Positions 8,526 through 17,507 of a DNA stretch of 33,825 nucleotides are shown here, in pieces. The translations under genes and the position numbers were made by a program. Source of the stretch: Mycobacterium innocens (GTDB lineage Bacteria; Actinomycetota; Actinomycetes; Mycobacteriales; Mycobacteriaceae). The notes under the pieces are model-generated. The model was not told where the DNA came from. It searched no databases and saw only the letters and a program-made list of their open reading frames with translations. Every line of letters starts with the position of its first letter. Position 1 is the stretch's first letter. The stretch is taken from NCBI RefSeq assembly GCF_900566055.1, contig NZ_UPHQ01000123.1, forward strand, positions 1 to 33,825, in the 5' to 3' direction.

Positions 8526-10900
8526 GACTCCCAGGCCCATCCCGCGATCCGGGGGTCGTCGGCGCCGTGCTCACGGGTGTACCGACGTGCCGCGAGCCGG
8601 GCGTCGGCCATCCGCTGGCGTAGCACGGCGGCTCGGCTGGCCAGCCCATCAACGCGGTCGATGACGTCCATGACCAGGTGAAAGCGATCCAGATCGTTGA
8701 GCATCACCATGTCGAACGGTGTCGTCGTGGTCCCGCGCTCCTTGAACCCGCGCACATGAATACGGGGGTGATTGGCGCGGCGATACGCGAGCCGATGGAT
8801 CAACCACGGATACCCGTGGTAGGCGAAGATGACCGGCTTGTCGCGAGTGAACAATGCATCGAATTCCTTGTCGGCCAAGCCGTGTGGGTGCTCGGACTCC
8901 GGCTGCAGCCGCATGATGTCGACGACGTTGATCACCCGCACACCCAGCCCGGGCAGTTCCCGCCGCAGAATGTCGGCGGCTGCCAGCGTCTCCAGCGTCG
9001 GCACGTCTCCCGCGCAGGCCAGCACCACGTCGGGCTCACCGGTCGCCGTGCTTGCCCACTGCCAGATGCCGAGCCCGCGAGTGCAGTGCGCGATGGCCTC
9101 GTCCATGGCGAGATAGGACAGCGCTGGTTGCTTGCCGGCGACAATGACGTTGACATAGTCACGGCTGCGCAGGCAGTGGTCGGCCACCGACAACAATGTG
9201 TTGCCGTCGGGCGGCAGGTAAACGCGTACAACCTCAGGTCGCTTGTTGGCGACCAGGTCGATGAATCCGGGATCTTGATGCGATGCGCCGTTGTGGTCCT
9301 GGCGCCACACATGGGAGCTCAGCAGGTAGTTCAGCGACGCGATCGGTCGCCGCCATGGCAGTTCGCGGCTGGTCGACAGCCATTTGGTGTGCTGGTTGAA
9401 CATCGAGTCGACGATGTGCACGAAGGCCTCGTAGCAGTCGAACATGCCGTGGCGGCCGGTCAGCAGATAGCCCTCCAGCCAGCCTTGACACAGATGCTCG
9501 GACAGCACCTCCATCACCCGGCCTGCCGCAGACAGGTGATCGTCGTCGGCGCTGGTCTCCGACAGCCAGGTCCGCCCGGTCGCTTCGAATACGGCGCTGA
9601 GCCGGTTCGACGCGGTTTCGTCCGGGCCCATCAGCCGGAACCGATCCGGGTTGCGCCGGATCACGTCTCGCAGATACGTACCGAGCACCCGGGTGGCCTC
9701 GTGGGTTTCGCAGGCCGGACGTGCCACCGGCACCGCGTAGTCGCGGAAGTCGGGAAGATCGAGGTCGCGCAGCAGCAGCCCGCCGTTGGCGTGCGGGTTG
9801 GCGCTCATCCGCCGATCACCGGTAGGTGCCAGCGCCCGCAGCTCGGCCCGCAACGTGCCGTTGTCGTCGAAGAGCTCATCGGGCCGGTAGCTGCGCAGCC
9901 ACTCTTCAAGCTGCCGGCGCCGCTCGGCGCTGTCATGGGTGTCGGCGAGCGGGACCTGATGCGAGCGCCAGGTGCCCTCGACCTTCTTGCCGTCGACCAT
10001 CTTCGGCCCGGTCCAGCCCTTGGGTGTGCGCAGCACGATCATCGGCCAGACCGGCCGCACGGAATTCTCGCCCGCGCGGGCGGCGTGCTGAATGGCCGCA
10101 ATGTCGTCGAACGCGTCATCGAGCGCAGCAGCCAGCTGCCGATGCACCCTGAGCGGATCGTCCCCGGAAACCGTGATCGGTCGGTATCCGTAGCCCCGCA
10201 ACAGCGATTCGAGCTCGTCGTGCGGAATGCGGGCCAGCACCGTCGGATTGGCGATCTTGTATCCGTTGAGGTGCAGAATCGGCAACACCGCCCCGTCGAT
10301 CGCGGGGTTGAGGAACTTGTTGGAATGCCAACTGGTAGCCAGCGGGCCGGTTTCGGCCTCGCCGTCACCGACCACGCAGGCCACCACCAGATCGGGATTG
10401 TCGAACGCCGCGCCGAAGGCATGCACCAGCGCGTATCCGAGCTCGCCGCCCTCGTGAATAGACCCCGGGGTCTGGGCCGCGACATGGCTGGGGATGCCGC
10501 CGGGGAAGGAGAACTGCCGAAACAGCCGCCGCAATCCTTCGGTGTCTTCCCCGATGCCCGTGTACACCTCGCTGTAGGTGCCTTCGAGGTAGGCGTTGGC
10601 GACCAGGCCGGGGCCGCCGTGCCCGGGGCCGGTGACGTAGATGACGTTGGCGTCGCGGTTGCGGATTACCCGGTTCAGGTGGGCATAGACGAGGTTGAGC
10701 CCCGGCGTGGTGCCCCAGTGTCCCAGCAGCCGGGGTTTGACGTGTTCGGCTGACAGCGGCTCGGCCAGCAGCGGGTTGTCCAGCAGGTAGATCTGGCCGA
10801 CCGACAGGTAGTTGGCGGCACGCCAATACGCGTCGATGCGGGCCAGTTCGTCGTCGGAAAGGGTCGCGGCTGTCGGGGTTTCAGGGCTCACCGGGCTCAC
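8498..10900 (-). CDS. xfp: Xylulose-5-phosphate/fructose-6-phosphate phosphoketolase
   Basis: An 800-residue, full-length phosphoketolase. It cleaves xylulose-5-phosphate (and usually fructose-6-phosphate) with phosphate to give acetyl phosphate plus glyceraldehyde-3-phosphate or erythrose-4-phosphate, using thiamine diphosphate and Mg. Visible signatures are GPGHGGPG (91-98), the E.YP-like [36 protein letters not shown], and the ThDP motif [20 protein letters not shown] starting at 178. The mid-region holds [20 protein letters not shown] and the C-terminal domain [13 protein letters not shown] 10900 is used; GTG 10891 is possible. I do not recall a counterpart at this position in M. tuberculosis, so it looks like a lineage-specific insertion or loss. 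The broken TetR gene beside it may have been its regulator. Confidence 0.93.
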   Translation of the reverse strand: MSPVSPETPTAATLSDDELARIDAYWRAANYLSVGQIYLLDNPLLAEPLSAEHVKPRLLGHWGTTPGLNLVYAHLNRVIRNRDANVIYVTGPGHGGPGLVANAYLEGTYSEVYTGIGEDTEGLRRLFRQFSFPGGIPSHVAAQTPGSIHEGGELGYALVHAFGAAFDNPDLVVACVVGDGEAETGPLATSWHSNKFLNPAIDGAVLPILHLNGYKIANPTVLARIPHDELESLLRGYGYRPITVSGDDPLRVHRQLAAALDDAFDDIAAIQHAARAGENSVRPVWPMIVLRTPKGWTGPKMVDGKKVEGTWRSHQVPLADTHDSAERRRQLEEWLRSYRPDELFDDNGTLRAELRALAPTGDRRMSANPHANGGLLLRDLDLPDFRDYAVPVARPACETHEATRVLGTYLRDVIRRNPDRFRLMGPDETASNRLSAVFEATGRTWLSETSADDDHLSAAGRVMEVLSEHLCQGWLEGYLLTGRHGMFDCYEAFVHIVDSMFNQHTKWLSTSRELPWRRPIASLNYLLSSHVWRQDHNGASHQDPGFIDLVANKRPEVVRVYLPPDGNTLLSVADHCLRSRDYVNVIVAGKQPALSYLAMDEAIAHCTRGLGIWQWASTATGEPDVVLACAGDVPTLETLAAADILRRELPGLGVRVINVVDIMRLQPESEHPHGLADKEFDALFTRDKPVIFAYHGYPWLIHRLAYRRANHPRIHVRGFKERGTTTTPFDMVMLNDLDRFHLVMDVIDRVDGLASRAAVLRQRMADARLAARRYTREHGADDPRIAGWAWESNETTNPAQ

Positions 10901-10945
10901 CGGGCCGATTGTGCGCGCCCTCGGTGAACTGCCAGCTGAAGCCGG

Positions 10946-11794
10946 TCAGTCCTGTCCACGAGCGCGGGCCTCGTAGGCTTTGCGCTTGGCGACGTCGACG
11001 TCGTCGGTGAAGACGTGTTCGCCGCCCAAGATGCGGTTCAGTCCCTCGGCCACCGGCCGCGGCATGAACTTCTGCGAGACGACCATCGCGCCAGCCGCCC
11101 GGGTGACCCGCACCCGCGGCTTCGGGTGGGCCACCAGGCGCACGATCGCGTCGGCGATTTTCTCCGGTTCTGCGTTCTTGAATCCCTTGACCCCGGCGGT
11201 CCCGGCGGTCAGTTCGGTGTTGACGAACGTCGGCAACACCATGGAAAACTTCACGCCCGCCGAGCGGTATTCGAGCCGCGCCGAGTCGGTGAACGCCACT
11301 ACCGCGTGCTTGCTGGCGCAGTAGGTGGCCAGCCCCACCGCGTAGAGCTCGCCGGCAAGCGAGGCGACGTTGATGACCTGCCCACGCCCGCGTGGGACCA
11401 TCCGCCCAACGGCCAACTTACTGCCCAGGATGACCCCGAAGACGTTGATGTCCAGAATGCGGCGGGTAACCGAGTCCGGCTCGTCGATAATCCGCCCGAC
11501 CGGCATGATGCCGGCGTTGTTGACCAGCACGTCGATCGGGCCGAGTTGGCGCTCGACCCGGTCGAGAAAGTCCGAAAACGAATCTCGGTCGGTGACATCG
11601 AGTTTGCCGTAGACGTCCAGGCCCAAGTCGGCACCGGACTCCTTGACCTTTGCCTCGTCGATGTCGCCGATCGCAACCCGGGCGCCCAACTTGTGTAGGG
11701 CGGTTGCCGTCGCCAACCCGATGCCTCGTGCGCCGCCGGTGATGACGATGACCTTGCCTCGCACCTTGACACCGAGGGATGCCGTGTCTGCCAT
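10946..11794 (-). CDS. Short-chain dehydrogenase/reductase (Rv1865c-like)
   Basis: A 282-residue classical SDR. The Rossmann motif TGGARGIG is at 19-26, NNAG at 92-95, the active-site Asn in ILDINVFG near 117, Ser145 (NVAS), and Tyr158/Lys162 in YCASK. ATG 11794 is chosen over the ORF start at 11890 because the GAGAGGA upstream is a clear ribosome site and the Rossmann fold begins soon after. The Asp in AIGDID after strand 2 suggests NAD preference. The substrate is unknown. It is divergent from the GNAT gene with about 98 bp between starts. Confidence 0.88.
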   Translation of the reverse strand: MADTASLGVKVRGKVIVITGGARGIGLATATALHKLGARVAIGDIDEAKVKESGADLGLDVYGKLDVTDRDSFSDFLDRVERQLGPIDVLVNNAGIMPVGRIIDEPDSVTRRILDINVFGVILGSKLAVGRMVPRGRGQVINVASLAGELYAVGLATYCASKHAVVAFTDSARLEYRSAGVKFSMVLPTFVNTELTAGTAGVKGFKNAEPEKIADAIVRLVAHPKPRVRVTRAAGAMVVSQKFMPRPVAEGLNRILGGEHVFTDDVDVAKRKAYEARARGQD

Positions 11795-11892
11795 GTTCGT
11801 CCTCTCCGGGGCTTGACGGGTGTCAACTAGGCAACCTGGTAAGCACACCACCCGGCCGCGGGCTTCGCAACAGCCGCGCCGATACTGCAACG

Positions 11893-12402
11893 GTGACGCA
11901 GGTGCGCGCAGCCGTCCCGGAGGACGCCGAAGCGGTGGCTCGGGTCCACGTCCGGTCGTGGCAGTGCGCCTATCCGGGACTCATCGACCAGGAATACCTC
12001 GACGGTCTGCGGCCCGAGGCGTGGGCGGGCAGATACACGTTCGGCCGCATGGGCCTTCGGCTGCCAGCCACCGTGGTGGCCGTCGACGGTTCTGCCATCT
12101 GCGGCTTGGCCACCACGGGCCTGAGCCGGGACCACGACTTGCCGAATTGCGGTGAGCTGATGGCAATCTACGTCGATCCCGCCTGGATGGGTAGCGGGGT
12201 CGGCCGGTTGCTGATGGCCGCTGCCCGAGATCGGCTGCGTCGAGTCGGGGTCAGGCACGCTTCGTTGTGGGTGCTGGACCGCAATGTCCGCGCCCGGCGG
12301 TTCTACGAGCGCGACGGGTGGAGCTTCGACGGCACGCGGCGCACCGAGGTCTTCGGGGCCATGACGGTGGAACAACTGCGCTACCAACGCACGCCGGTCT
12401 GA
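11893..12402 (+). CDS. GNAT-family N-acetyltransferase
   Basis: A 169-residue GNAT protein that would transfer acetyl from acetyl-CoA to an amine. It begins VRAAVPEDAEAVARVHVRSW, typical of the N-terminal GNAT helix. ELMAIYVDPAWMGSGVGRLL carries motif A (the usual Q/R-x-x-G-x-G loop, with Met in the first position). WVLDRNVRARRFYERDGW is motif B with the N..AR.FYE.. signature. GTG 11893 is used because the ORF extension upstream overlaps the divergent promoter region and is unlike family N-termini. No clear ribosome site is present. The substrate is unknown. Confidence 0.8.
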   Translation: MTQVRAAVPEDAEAVARVHVRSWQCAYPGLIDQEYLDGLRPEAWAGRYTFGRMGLRLPATVVAVDGSAICGLATTGLSRDHDLPNCGELMAIYVDPAWMGSGVGRLLMAAARDRLRRVGVRHASLWVLDRNVRARRFYERDGWSFDGTRRTEVFGAMTVEQLRYQRTPV

Positions 12403-12491
12403 TCCCGGGCAGCACGGCTTCGAGTTCCCGCACGCCGCGACCCGGCCCCACAGCTACGCAGCCGCAACCAGGTGCGCTATTGACGGTTTCC

Positions 12492-12630
12492 CTATCGCCG
12501 TCGGCTGAGAGGTTTATCCAAGTTCAGTTGCCAGCAAACTCCGAAAGTGTCGTGCCCCAACCGAACTTGGCGCTGAAGTCGTAGCAGGCCAACGGCGTCA
12601 GCACCTGACCGCCCTTGGACAAGGGGCCAT
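12492..12630 (-). pseudogene. C-terminal remnant of a VOC/PhnB-like (3-demethylubiquinone methyltransferase-type) protein
   Basis: On the minus strand one frame reads LSKGGQVLTPLACYDFSAKF and then GW. A one-base shift leads to HDTFGVCWQLNLDKPLSRRR and a stop at 12492. Joined, this matches the last part of PF06983-type VOC proteins: L..GG.V.MPL..Y.FS.KFGWV.D.FGVSWQL. The N-terminal two thirds are missing. It occupies most of the otherwise gene-free 12403-12690 gap. Confidence 0.6.
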
Positions 12631-12690
12631 ACGGTCGACGGCCGGGACGAGGCGCCCGGAGGCGGGCGGACCGGCGGGTACGGTGTGCGC

Positions 12691-13749
12691 ATGGCCGACG
12701 GGTTGCTCGATGCGGTGCGCGTCCTGGACCTGTCCGGTGGTAGCGCCGACACCGTCACCCGGTTGCTGGCCGATCTGGGTGCCGACGTCCTGAAGGTGGA
12801 AGCTCCCGGCGGCAGCCCGGGACGCGGCGTCCCGCCTACGTTGGCCGGCAGCAGCATCCCGTTCGCCGTACACAACGCCAACAAGCGCAGCGCGGTGCTG
12901 AACCCGCTCGACGAGCACGACCGCCGGCGTTTCGACGAGCTCACCGCCAGCGCCGACATCGTGGTCGACAGCGGTCTTCCGGGAGCTGCGTCCGCCTACG
13001 GGACATCCCGGCATCCCTTCTACGACGCGACGACGATTTTCCCCGATCACGTAGTGGGACGTGTCGTCGCGATCCTGGCCCTGGCCGCGCTGATCCACCG
13101 CGATCGCACCGGAGCCGGTGCCCACGTCCACGTCTCTCAGGCCGAAGTCGTCGTCAACCAACTCGACACGCTGTTCGTGACGGAAGCCGCACGGGCCGCC
13201 GGCGCCTCCGAAATCCGCGACGACATCAGCGTGCACGCGGTCTGCCCCTGCGCCGGTGACGACGAGTGGTGCGTCATCTCGATCTGCACAGATGTCGAAT
13301 GGCGTTGTGCTGCATCTGTTTTCGGTAAGCCGGAATTGGTCGACGACCCGCGCTTCGCGACGGCCGAGGCTCGCAGGGCCAACCGCGCCGAATTGTCGGC
13401 GGTGATGTCGGCGTGGACGAGCGCTCGCACCCCGTTGCAGGCGGCCCAACTACTGCAGTCGGGCGGAGTCGCTGCGGGCCCGATGAACCGCCCGCCGGAC
13501 CTGCTCGAGGATCCTCAGCTGGCCGAGCGGCAGCTGTTCGCGACCATGGTGCATCCGCTGATTTCACGTCGGCTGCCGGCGGAGACGGGTCCGGCGCCGT
13601 TTCGCCATATCCCCCATTCACCGCGGCGGCCGGCGCCCCAGGCGGGGCAGGACACTCGTACCGTCTGCCACGAGCTGCTCGAGATGAGCAGCGACGAGAT
13701 CGAGCGGCTGATCGCCGAGGGCGTGCTGTTCGGGCCGGCCGGCGGGTAA
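12691..13749 (+). CDS. CaiB/BaiF (type III) CoA-transferase, apparently shortened by an internal fusion
   Basis: A 352-residue family III CoA-transferase-like protein, in the place of Rv1866. Residues 1-100 are the N-terminal CoA-transferase fold (VRVLDLSGGSADTVTRLLAD, then LGADVLKVE and NKRSAVLNP). At about residue 106 the sequence jumps to HPFYDATTIFPDHVVGRVVA, whose Asp119 aligns with the catalytic Asp of the family, followed by a normal C-terminal half (SQAEVVVNQL, DDPRF, GGVAAGPMN, P.FRHIPHSPR). Rv1866 is about 778 residues with two such domains from memory. This looks like the front of domain 1 joined in frame to the back of domain 2. The usual middle segment between them is missing, so activity is uncertain. 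ATG 12691 is used. Confidence 0.75.
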   Translation: MADGLLDAVRVLDLSGGSADTVTRLLADLGADVLKVEAPGGSPGRGVPPTLAGSSIPFAVHNANKRSAVLNPLDEHDRRRFDELTASADIVVDSGLPGAASAYGTSRHPFYDATTIFPDHVVGRVVAILALAALIHRDRTGAGAHVHVSQAEVVVNQLDTLFVTEAARAAGASEIRDDISVHAVCPCAGDDEWCVISICTDVEWRCAASVFGKPELVDDPRFATAEARRANRAELSAVMSAWTSARTPLQAAQLLQSGGVAAGPMNRPPDLLEDPQLAERQLFATMVHPLISRRLPAETGPAPFRHIPHSPRRPAPQAGQDTRTVCHELLEMSSDEIERLIAEGVLFGPAGG

Positions 13750-13809
13750 GGGTCCGCGAACGCGACGGCTGGTGTGTGGCTGGCCGAAGCCCGGCGCTAG
13801 GTTCGAGGC

Positions 13810-15294
13810 ATGCCCGTTGATCCCAGGACTCCGGTGCTGATCGGCTACGGTCAGGTCAACCATCGCGACGAGATCGACCCGGCCGGTCCGTCGGTCGAAC
13901 CGGTCGACTTGATGGTCGCAGCGGCCCGGCAAGCCGCCGATTCTCAGGTGTTGGCGGCCGTGGACTCGATCCGCGTGGTGCACATGCTGTCGGCGCACTA
14001 CCGAAACCCGGGGCAGTTGCTCGGTGAGCGCCTCGGCGCCGGCGGCTTCACCACGAGCTACGGCAGTGTCGGTGGCAACACGCCACAGTCGCTGGTCAGC
14101 CAGGCATGCTTGGACATCCAGCGGGGTCGCGCCGACGTGGTGCTGATCGGCGGCGCCGAAACCTGGCGTACCAGGACCGGGCTGAAGTCTCAGGGCAGCC
14201 GGCTGGTGTGGACGCGACAGGACGAATCGGTTCCATTGCCTGAAATCGCCGGTGACGACGTCCCGATGGCGGGGGAGGCCGAGCTCAGGATCAAGCTGGA
14301 CCGGCCCGCCTACGTCTACCCGCTGTTCGAGCAGGCGCTGCGCATCGCCAACGGCGAGTCGATGGAGGATCACCGGCGCCGGGTCGGTCAGCTGTGGGCC
14401 CGCTTCAACGCCGTCGCGGTCGACAATCCCTACGCCTGGATCCGCACCCCGATGACCGCCGAGGAGATTTGCCGGCCCGGCCCGCAGAACCGGATGATCA
14501 GTTGGCCCTACACCAAGTTGATGAACTCCAACAACATGGTTGACCAGGGCGCGGCGCTGATCCTGACGTCGGTTGAGCATGCCACCCGCCTGCAGGTCCC
14601 CAGCGAGCGCTGGGTTTACCCGCACGCCGGTACCGACGCCCACGACACACCCGCGATCGCCGAGCGGGCTGAGCTGCACCGGTCTCCGGCCATCCGCATC
14701 GGCGGTGCGCGTGTGCTGGAGCTGGCCGGCCTGACCACCGACGATGTCGACTACGTCGACCTGTACTCGTGCTTTCCCTCTGCCGTGCAGGTTGCCGCGG
14801 CCGAACTCGGCCTGGCGACCGACGATCCCGCCCGCCCGCTGACGGTCACCGGCGGCCTGACCTTCGCCGGCGGCCCGTGGAGCAATTACGTCACCCACTC
14901 CATCGCAACCATGGCTGAACTGCTGGTGGCCAACCCCGGCAGCCGCGGCCTGATCACCGCAAACGGCGGTTACCTGACTAAACACAGCTTCGGCGTGTAC
15001 AGCACCGAGCCGCCCACGGAATTTCGTTGGGAAGATGTGCAGTCGGTCGTGGACCGCGAGCCCACGACGGCGGGTTTGGTCGAGTGGGAGGGGATCGGAA
15101 CGGTCGAGGCGTGGACCACACCGTTCACCCGGGAGGGCCGGCCCGAGAAGGCCTTTGTGGCCGTGCGCACGCCCGACGGGGCACGAAGTCTGGGGGTGAT
15201 CACCGATCCCGATACGGCCGAAGCGACGGTGCGCCAAGACATTGCCGGGGCCAAGGTTGTCATCGCCGCCGACGGCAGCGCGACGTTACGGTAA
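13810..15294 (+). CDS. Thiolase-like protein type 1 (TLP1-like), Rv1867-like
   Basis: A 494-residue thiolase-fold protein of the TLP1 group. Thiolase topology is visible in VLIGYGQVNHR, VLIGGAETWRTRTGL and LELAGLTTDDVDYVDLYSCF, with an extra C-terminal domain of about 100 residues (VQSVVDREPTTAGLVEWEGI onward) that matches the TLP1 additional domain. None of the three canonical catalytic motifs is intact: the nucleophile loop is GGNTPQSLVSQ with no Cys, the NEAF-type loop is YSCFPSA, and the GHPxGxxG loop is FAGGPWSNY. It probably binds acyl-CoA without thiolase chemistry. It follows the CoA-transferase and precedes the SDR/PEP-synthase-like fusion on the same strand. Confidence 0.85.
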   Translation: MPVDPRTPVLIGYGQVNHRDEIDPAGPSVEPVDLMVAAARQAADSQVLAAVDSIRVVHMLSAHYRNPGQLLGERLGAGGFTTSYGSVGGNTPQSLVSQACLDIQRGRADVVLIGGAETWRTRTGLKSQGSRLVWTRQDESVPLPEIAGDDVPMAGEAELRIKLDRPAYVYPLFEQALRIANGESMEDHRRRVGQLWARFNAVAVDNPYAWIRTPMTAEEICRPGPQNRMISWPYTKLMNSNNMVDQGAALILTSVEHATRLQVPSERWVYPHAGTDAHDTPAIAERAELHRSPAIRIGGARVLELAGLTTDDVDYVDLYSCFPSAVQVAAAELGLATDDPARPLTVTGGLTFAGGPWSNYVTHSIATMAELLVANPGSRGLITANGGYLTKHSFGVYSTEPPTEFRWEDVQSVVDREPTTAGLVEWEGIGTVEAWTTPFTREGRPEKAFVAVRTPDGARSLGVITDPDTAEATVRQDIAGAKVVIAADGSATLR

Positions 15295-15407
15295 CCGGCC
15301 GCGACGATCTAGAACGCCCTTCCGGGTCACGGTCCGGACTCAATTTGTCGCGCAAGTAGGGTCGGCGTGCTTATTGTCATGACAAGACGTTGGGGAAGGT
15401 GGGCAGG

Positions 15408-17507
15408 GTGCACGTCCTGGTTACCGATGCTGCCGGCGCGGTCGGGCGACTGGTAGCGCGCCAGCTGATCGCGGCCGGACTCACGGTCAGCGGCATCGCC
15501 CCGCACCGACACCCATCCCTGGATGCCGGTGTCGATTTTGTTTGTGCGTCGCTGCGCGACCCGGTGTTGCTGGAGTTAGCCGCCGAAGCGGACGCGGTGA
15601 TCCATCTGGCCCCGGTGGACACCAGCGCACCGGGCGCGGCCGGCCTCAACGGCCTGGCGTATGTGAGCAATGCGGCCTCCCGTGCGGGCGCACGGCTGCT
15701 GTTCGTGTCCCAGGCCGCGGGGTCACCCGATCTCTATCAGCAGGCCGAGGCCTTGGTGGCCAGTTGTTGGGCGCCGAACTTGGTGATTCGCATCGCGCCG
15801 CCGGTCGGTCGGCACCTCGACTGGATGGTCTGCCGGACGGTGGCCACGCTGCTGCGCAGTAGGGTCTCGGCGCAGCCGATGCGGGTGCTGCACCTCGACG
15901 ACCTGGTTCGCTTCCTGGTAGTGGCGCTGAACACCGACCGCAACGGTGTTGTCGACCTGGCCACGCCGGACGCCGCGAACCTGGTCACCGCGTGGCGGCT
16001 GCTGCAATCGGCCGACCCACGCCCGCGAACGCACCGGATTCGCCGCTGGACTGACCTGATTCCGCAGATGGACACCGCTGCGGCCCAAGAAGATTGGAAA
16101 TTCCAGTACGGGTGGCAGGCGACCGAGGCGATCGTGGACACCGGTCGCGGACTGGTGGGCCGGCGGCTGGATCGTGGTGGCGCGACCATCGGGTCAGGCC
16201 AACTCGCGCTGCCGATCGAGCCGGTCCCGCGGTCGTTTCCCCGTTACGGCGCGACCGTGAACTCGGTGGGGCCCGACGGGCTCGAGGGTGAATTCGACGA
16301 CCGGATCGATCCGCGGTTTCCGGTATTCAGCGCAACCGGTCTCGCCGAAGCGCTGCCCGGCCCGCTGACGCCGATGACACTGGACGTACAGATGGGCGGA
16401 CTGCGTGCCGCAGGTCGGGCCATGGGTCGAATCCTGGCACTGGGCAAGGTGGTTGCCCAGGAGTGGGAGAGCAGGGCCATCGCGGTATTCGGTCATCGCC
16501 CCTACGTCGGCGTGTCGGCCAACATCGTCGCTGCCAGCCAGCTGCCGGGCTGGGACGAGCAGGCCATCACCCGCCGTGCGCTGGGGGACCATCAACCGCC
16601 CACGGGCCTGCTGCCGTTTGGGCGACCCCAGTTGGCCGGCGGAGCACTCGGGTCGGTCGCCAAGGTGGTCGTGACGGCTCGGTCGCTGTCGCTGTTGCGT
16701 CATCTGCGGGCTGACACGCAGGCCTATGTTGCCGCGGCGTCGGCAGAGCACCTCGATGCCGGGCAGCTGAGCGAACTGCCGGACGCCAGTCTGGAAGTAC
16801 GGGTTCGTTTGTTGCGGGACCGGATTCACCAGGGCTGGATCCTCACCTCGCTATGGGTCATCGACACCGGCATCACCGCCGCGACGCTCGAGCACACCCA
16901 CGCGAAATCAAGCGTGTCCGGTATCGGGGTGATCATGGAGAGCGGTCGGGTCGCGGCGGTGAGCACTGAGCTGACGGATATCCTGCGGGCCGATGCACCG
17001 CTGTGCGCCCTGGCCCGCGAGGGCAACGTCGACAGTATCCGGGCGCTGTCGCCGTCGGCCGCTGCGGCCCTCGACGCGGCCGTTGCCCAGCTGGGACACC
17101 GCGGCCGGGGGGAAGCGGAGCTGGCCAACCCGGCATTCGGCGACGACCCGTCGCTACTTTTGACCTTCGCTGCGCAAGCCGCTGCGGCGCCGGCCGAGCC
17201 GGCGCCACCGGCGACGTTTGCCCAGCGGTTGGCGGCCAGTGCTCGCAGTTCGCGAGAGTTGGCTCACGACACCACCATCCGGTTCACCCATGAATTCCGG
17301 ATGACGCTGCGCGAGTTAGGATCGCGGCGGGTTGCGGCGGACCTGATCGACGCCGTCGACGACGTGTACTACCTGACCTGCGACGAGCTGGTCACCATGC
17401 CGGCCGACGCCCGGTTGCGGGTCAAACGCCGACGCACCGAGCGCGAGCGGCTGCAAGCTCAGCCGCCGCCCGACGTCATCGACCACACCTGGAAGCCCCC
17501 GGACTAG
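15408..17507 (+). CDS. SDR domain fused to a PEP-synthase-like region (Rv1868-like)
   Basis: A 699-residue protein. Residues 1-220 are an extended SDR/epimerase-type Rossmann domain (VHVLVTDAAGAVGRLVARQL, then VIHLAP), but no YxxxK is evident. From about residue 300 it resembles the linker region of PEP-synthase/rifampin-phosphotransferase-type enzymes: FSATGLAEALPGPLTPMT near 307, LGHRGRGEAELANP near 560 and DDVYYLTCDEL near 647. The ATP-grasp and phosphohistidine domains of those enzymes are absent. GTG 15408 is chosen because GGGGAAGG lies eight bases upstream and gives the 699-residue length I recall for Rv1868; TTG 15390 and GTG 15399 are alternatives. The stop overlaps that of the convergent FAD reductase by four bases. 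Function is unknown. Confidence 0.8.
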   Translation: MHVLVTDAAGAVGRLVARQLIAAGLTVSGIAPHRHPSLDAGVDFVCASLRDPVLLELAAEADAVIHLAPVDTSAPGAAGLNGLAYVSNAASRAGARLLFVSQAAGSPDLYQQAEALVASCWAPNLVIRIAPPVGRHLDWMVCRTVATLLRSRVSAQPMRVLHLDDLVRFLVVALNTDRNGVVDLATPDAANLVTAWRLLQSADPRPRTHRIRRWTDLIPQMDTAAAQEDWKFQYGWQATEAIVDTGRGLVGRRLDRGGATIGSGQLALPIEPVPRSFPRYGATVNSVGPDGLEGEFDDRIDPRFPVFSATGLAEALPGPLTPMTLDVQMGGLRAAGRAMGRILALGKVVAQEWESRAIAVFGHRPYVGVSANIVAASQLPGWDEQAITRRALGDHQPPTGLLPFGRPQLAGGALGSVAKVVVTARSLSLLRHLRADTQAYVAAASAEHLDAGQLSELPDASLEVRVRLLRDRIHQGWILTSLWVIDTGITAATLEHTHAKSSVSGIGVIMESGRVAAVSTELTDILRADAPLCALAREGNVDSIRALSPSAAAALDAAVAQLGHRGRGEAELANPAFGDDPSLLLTFAAQAAAAPAEPAPPATFAQRLAASARSSRELAHDTTIRFTHEFRMTLRELGSRRVAADLIDAVDDVYYLTCDELVTMPADARLRVKRRRTERERLQAQPPPDVIDHTWKPPD

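Noticed and set aside
8678..10753. 691-residue plus-strand open frame
   Set aside because: It is the antisense shadow of xfp, whose motifs and family length are clear; the frame encodes His/Gln/Arg-rich sequence without domain features.
13618..15237. 539-residue minus-strand open frame
   Set aside because: Antisense shadow of the TLP1-like gene in GC-rich DNA; no recognisable motif.
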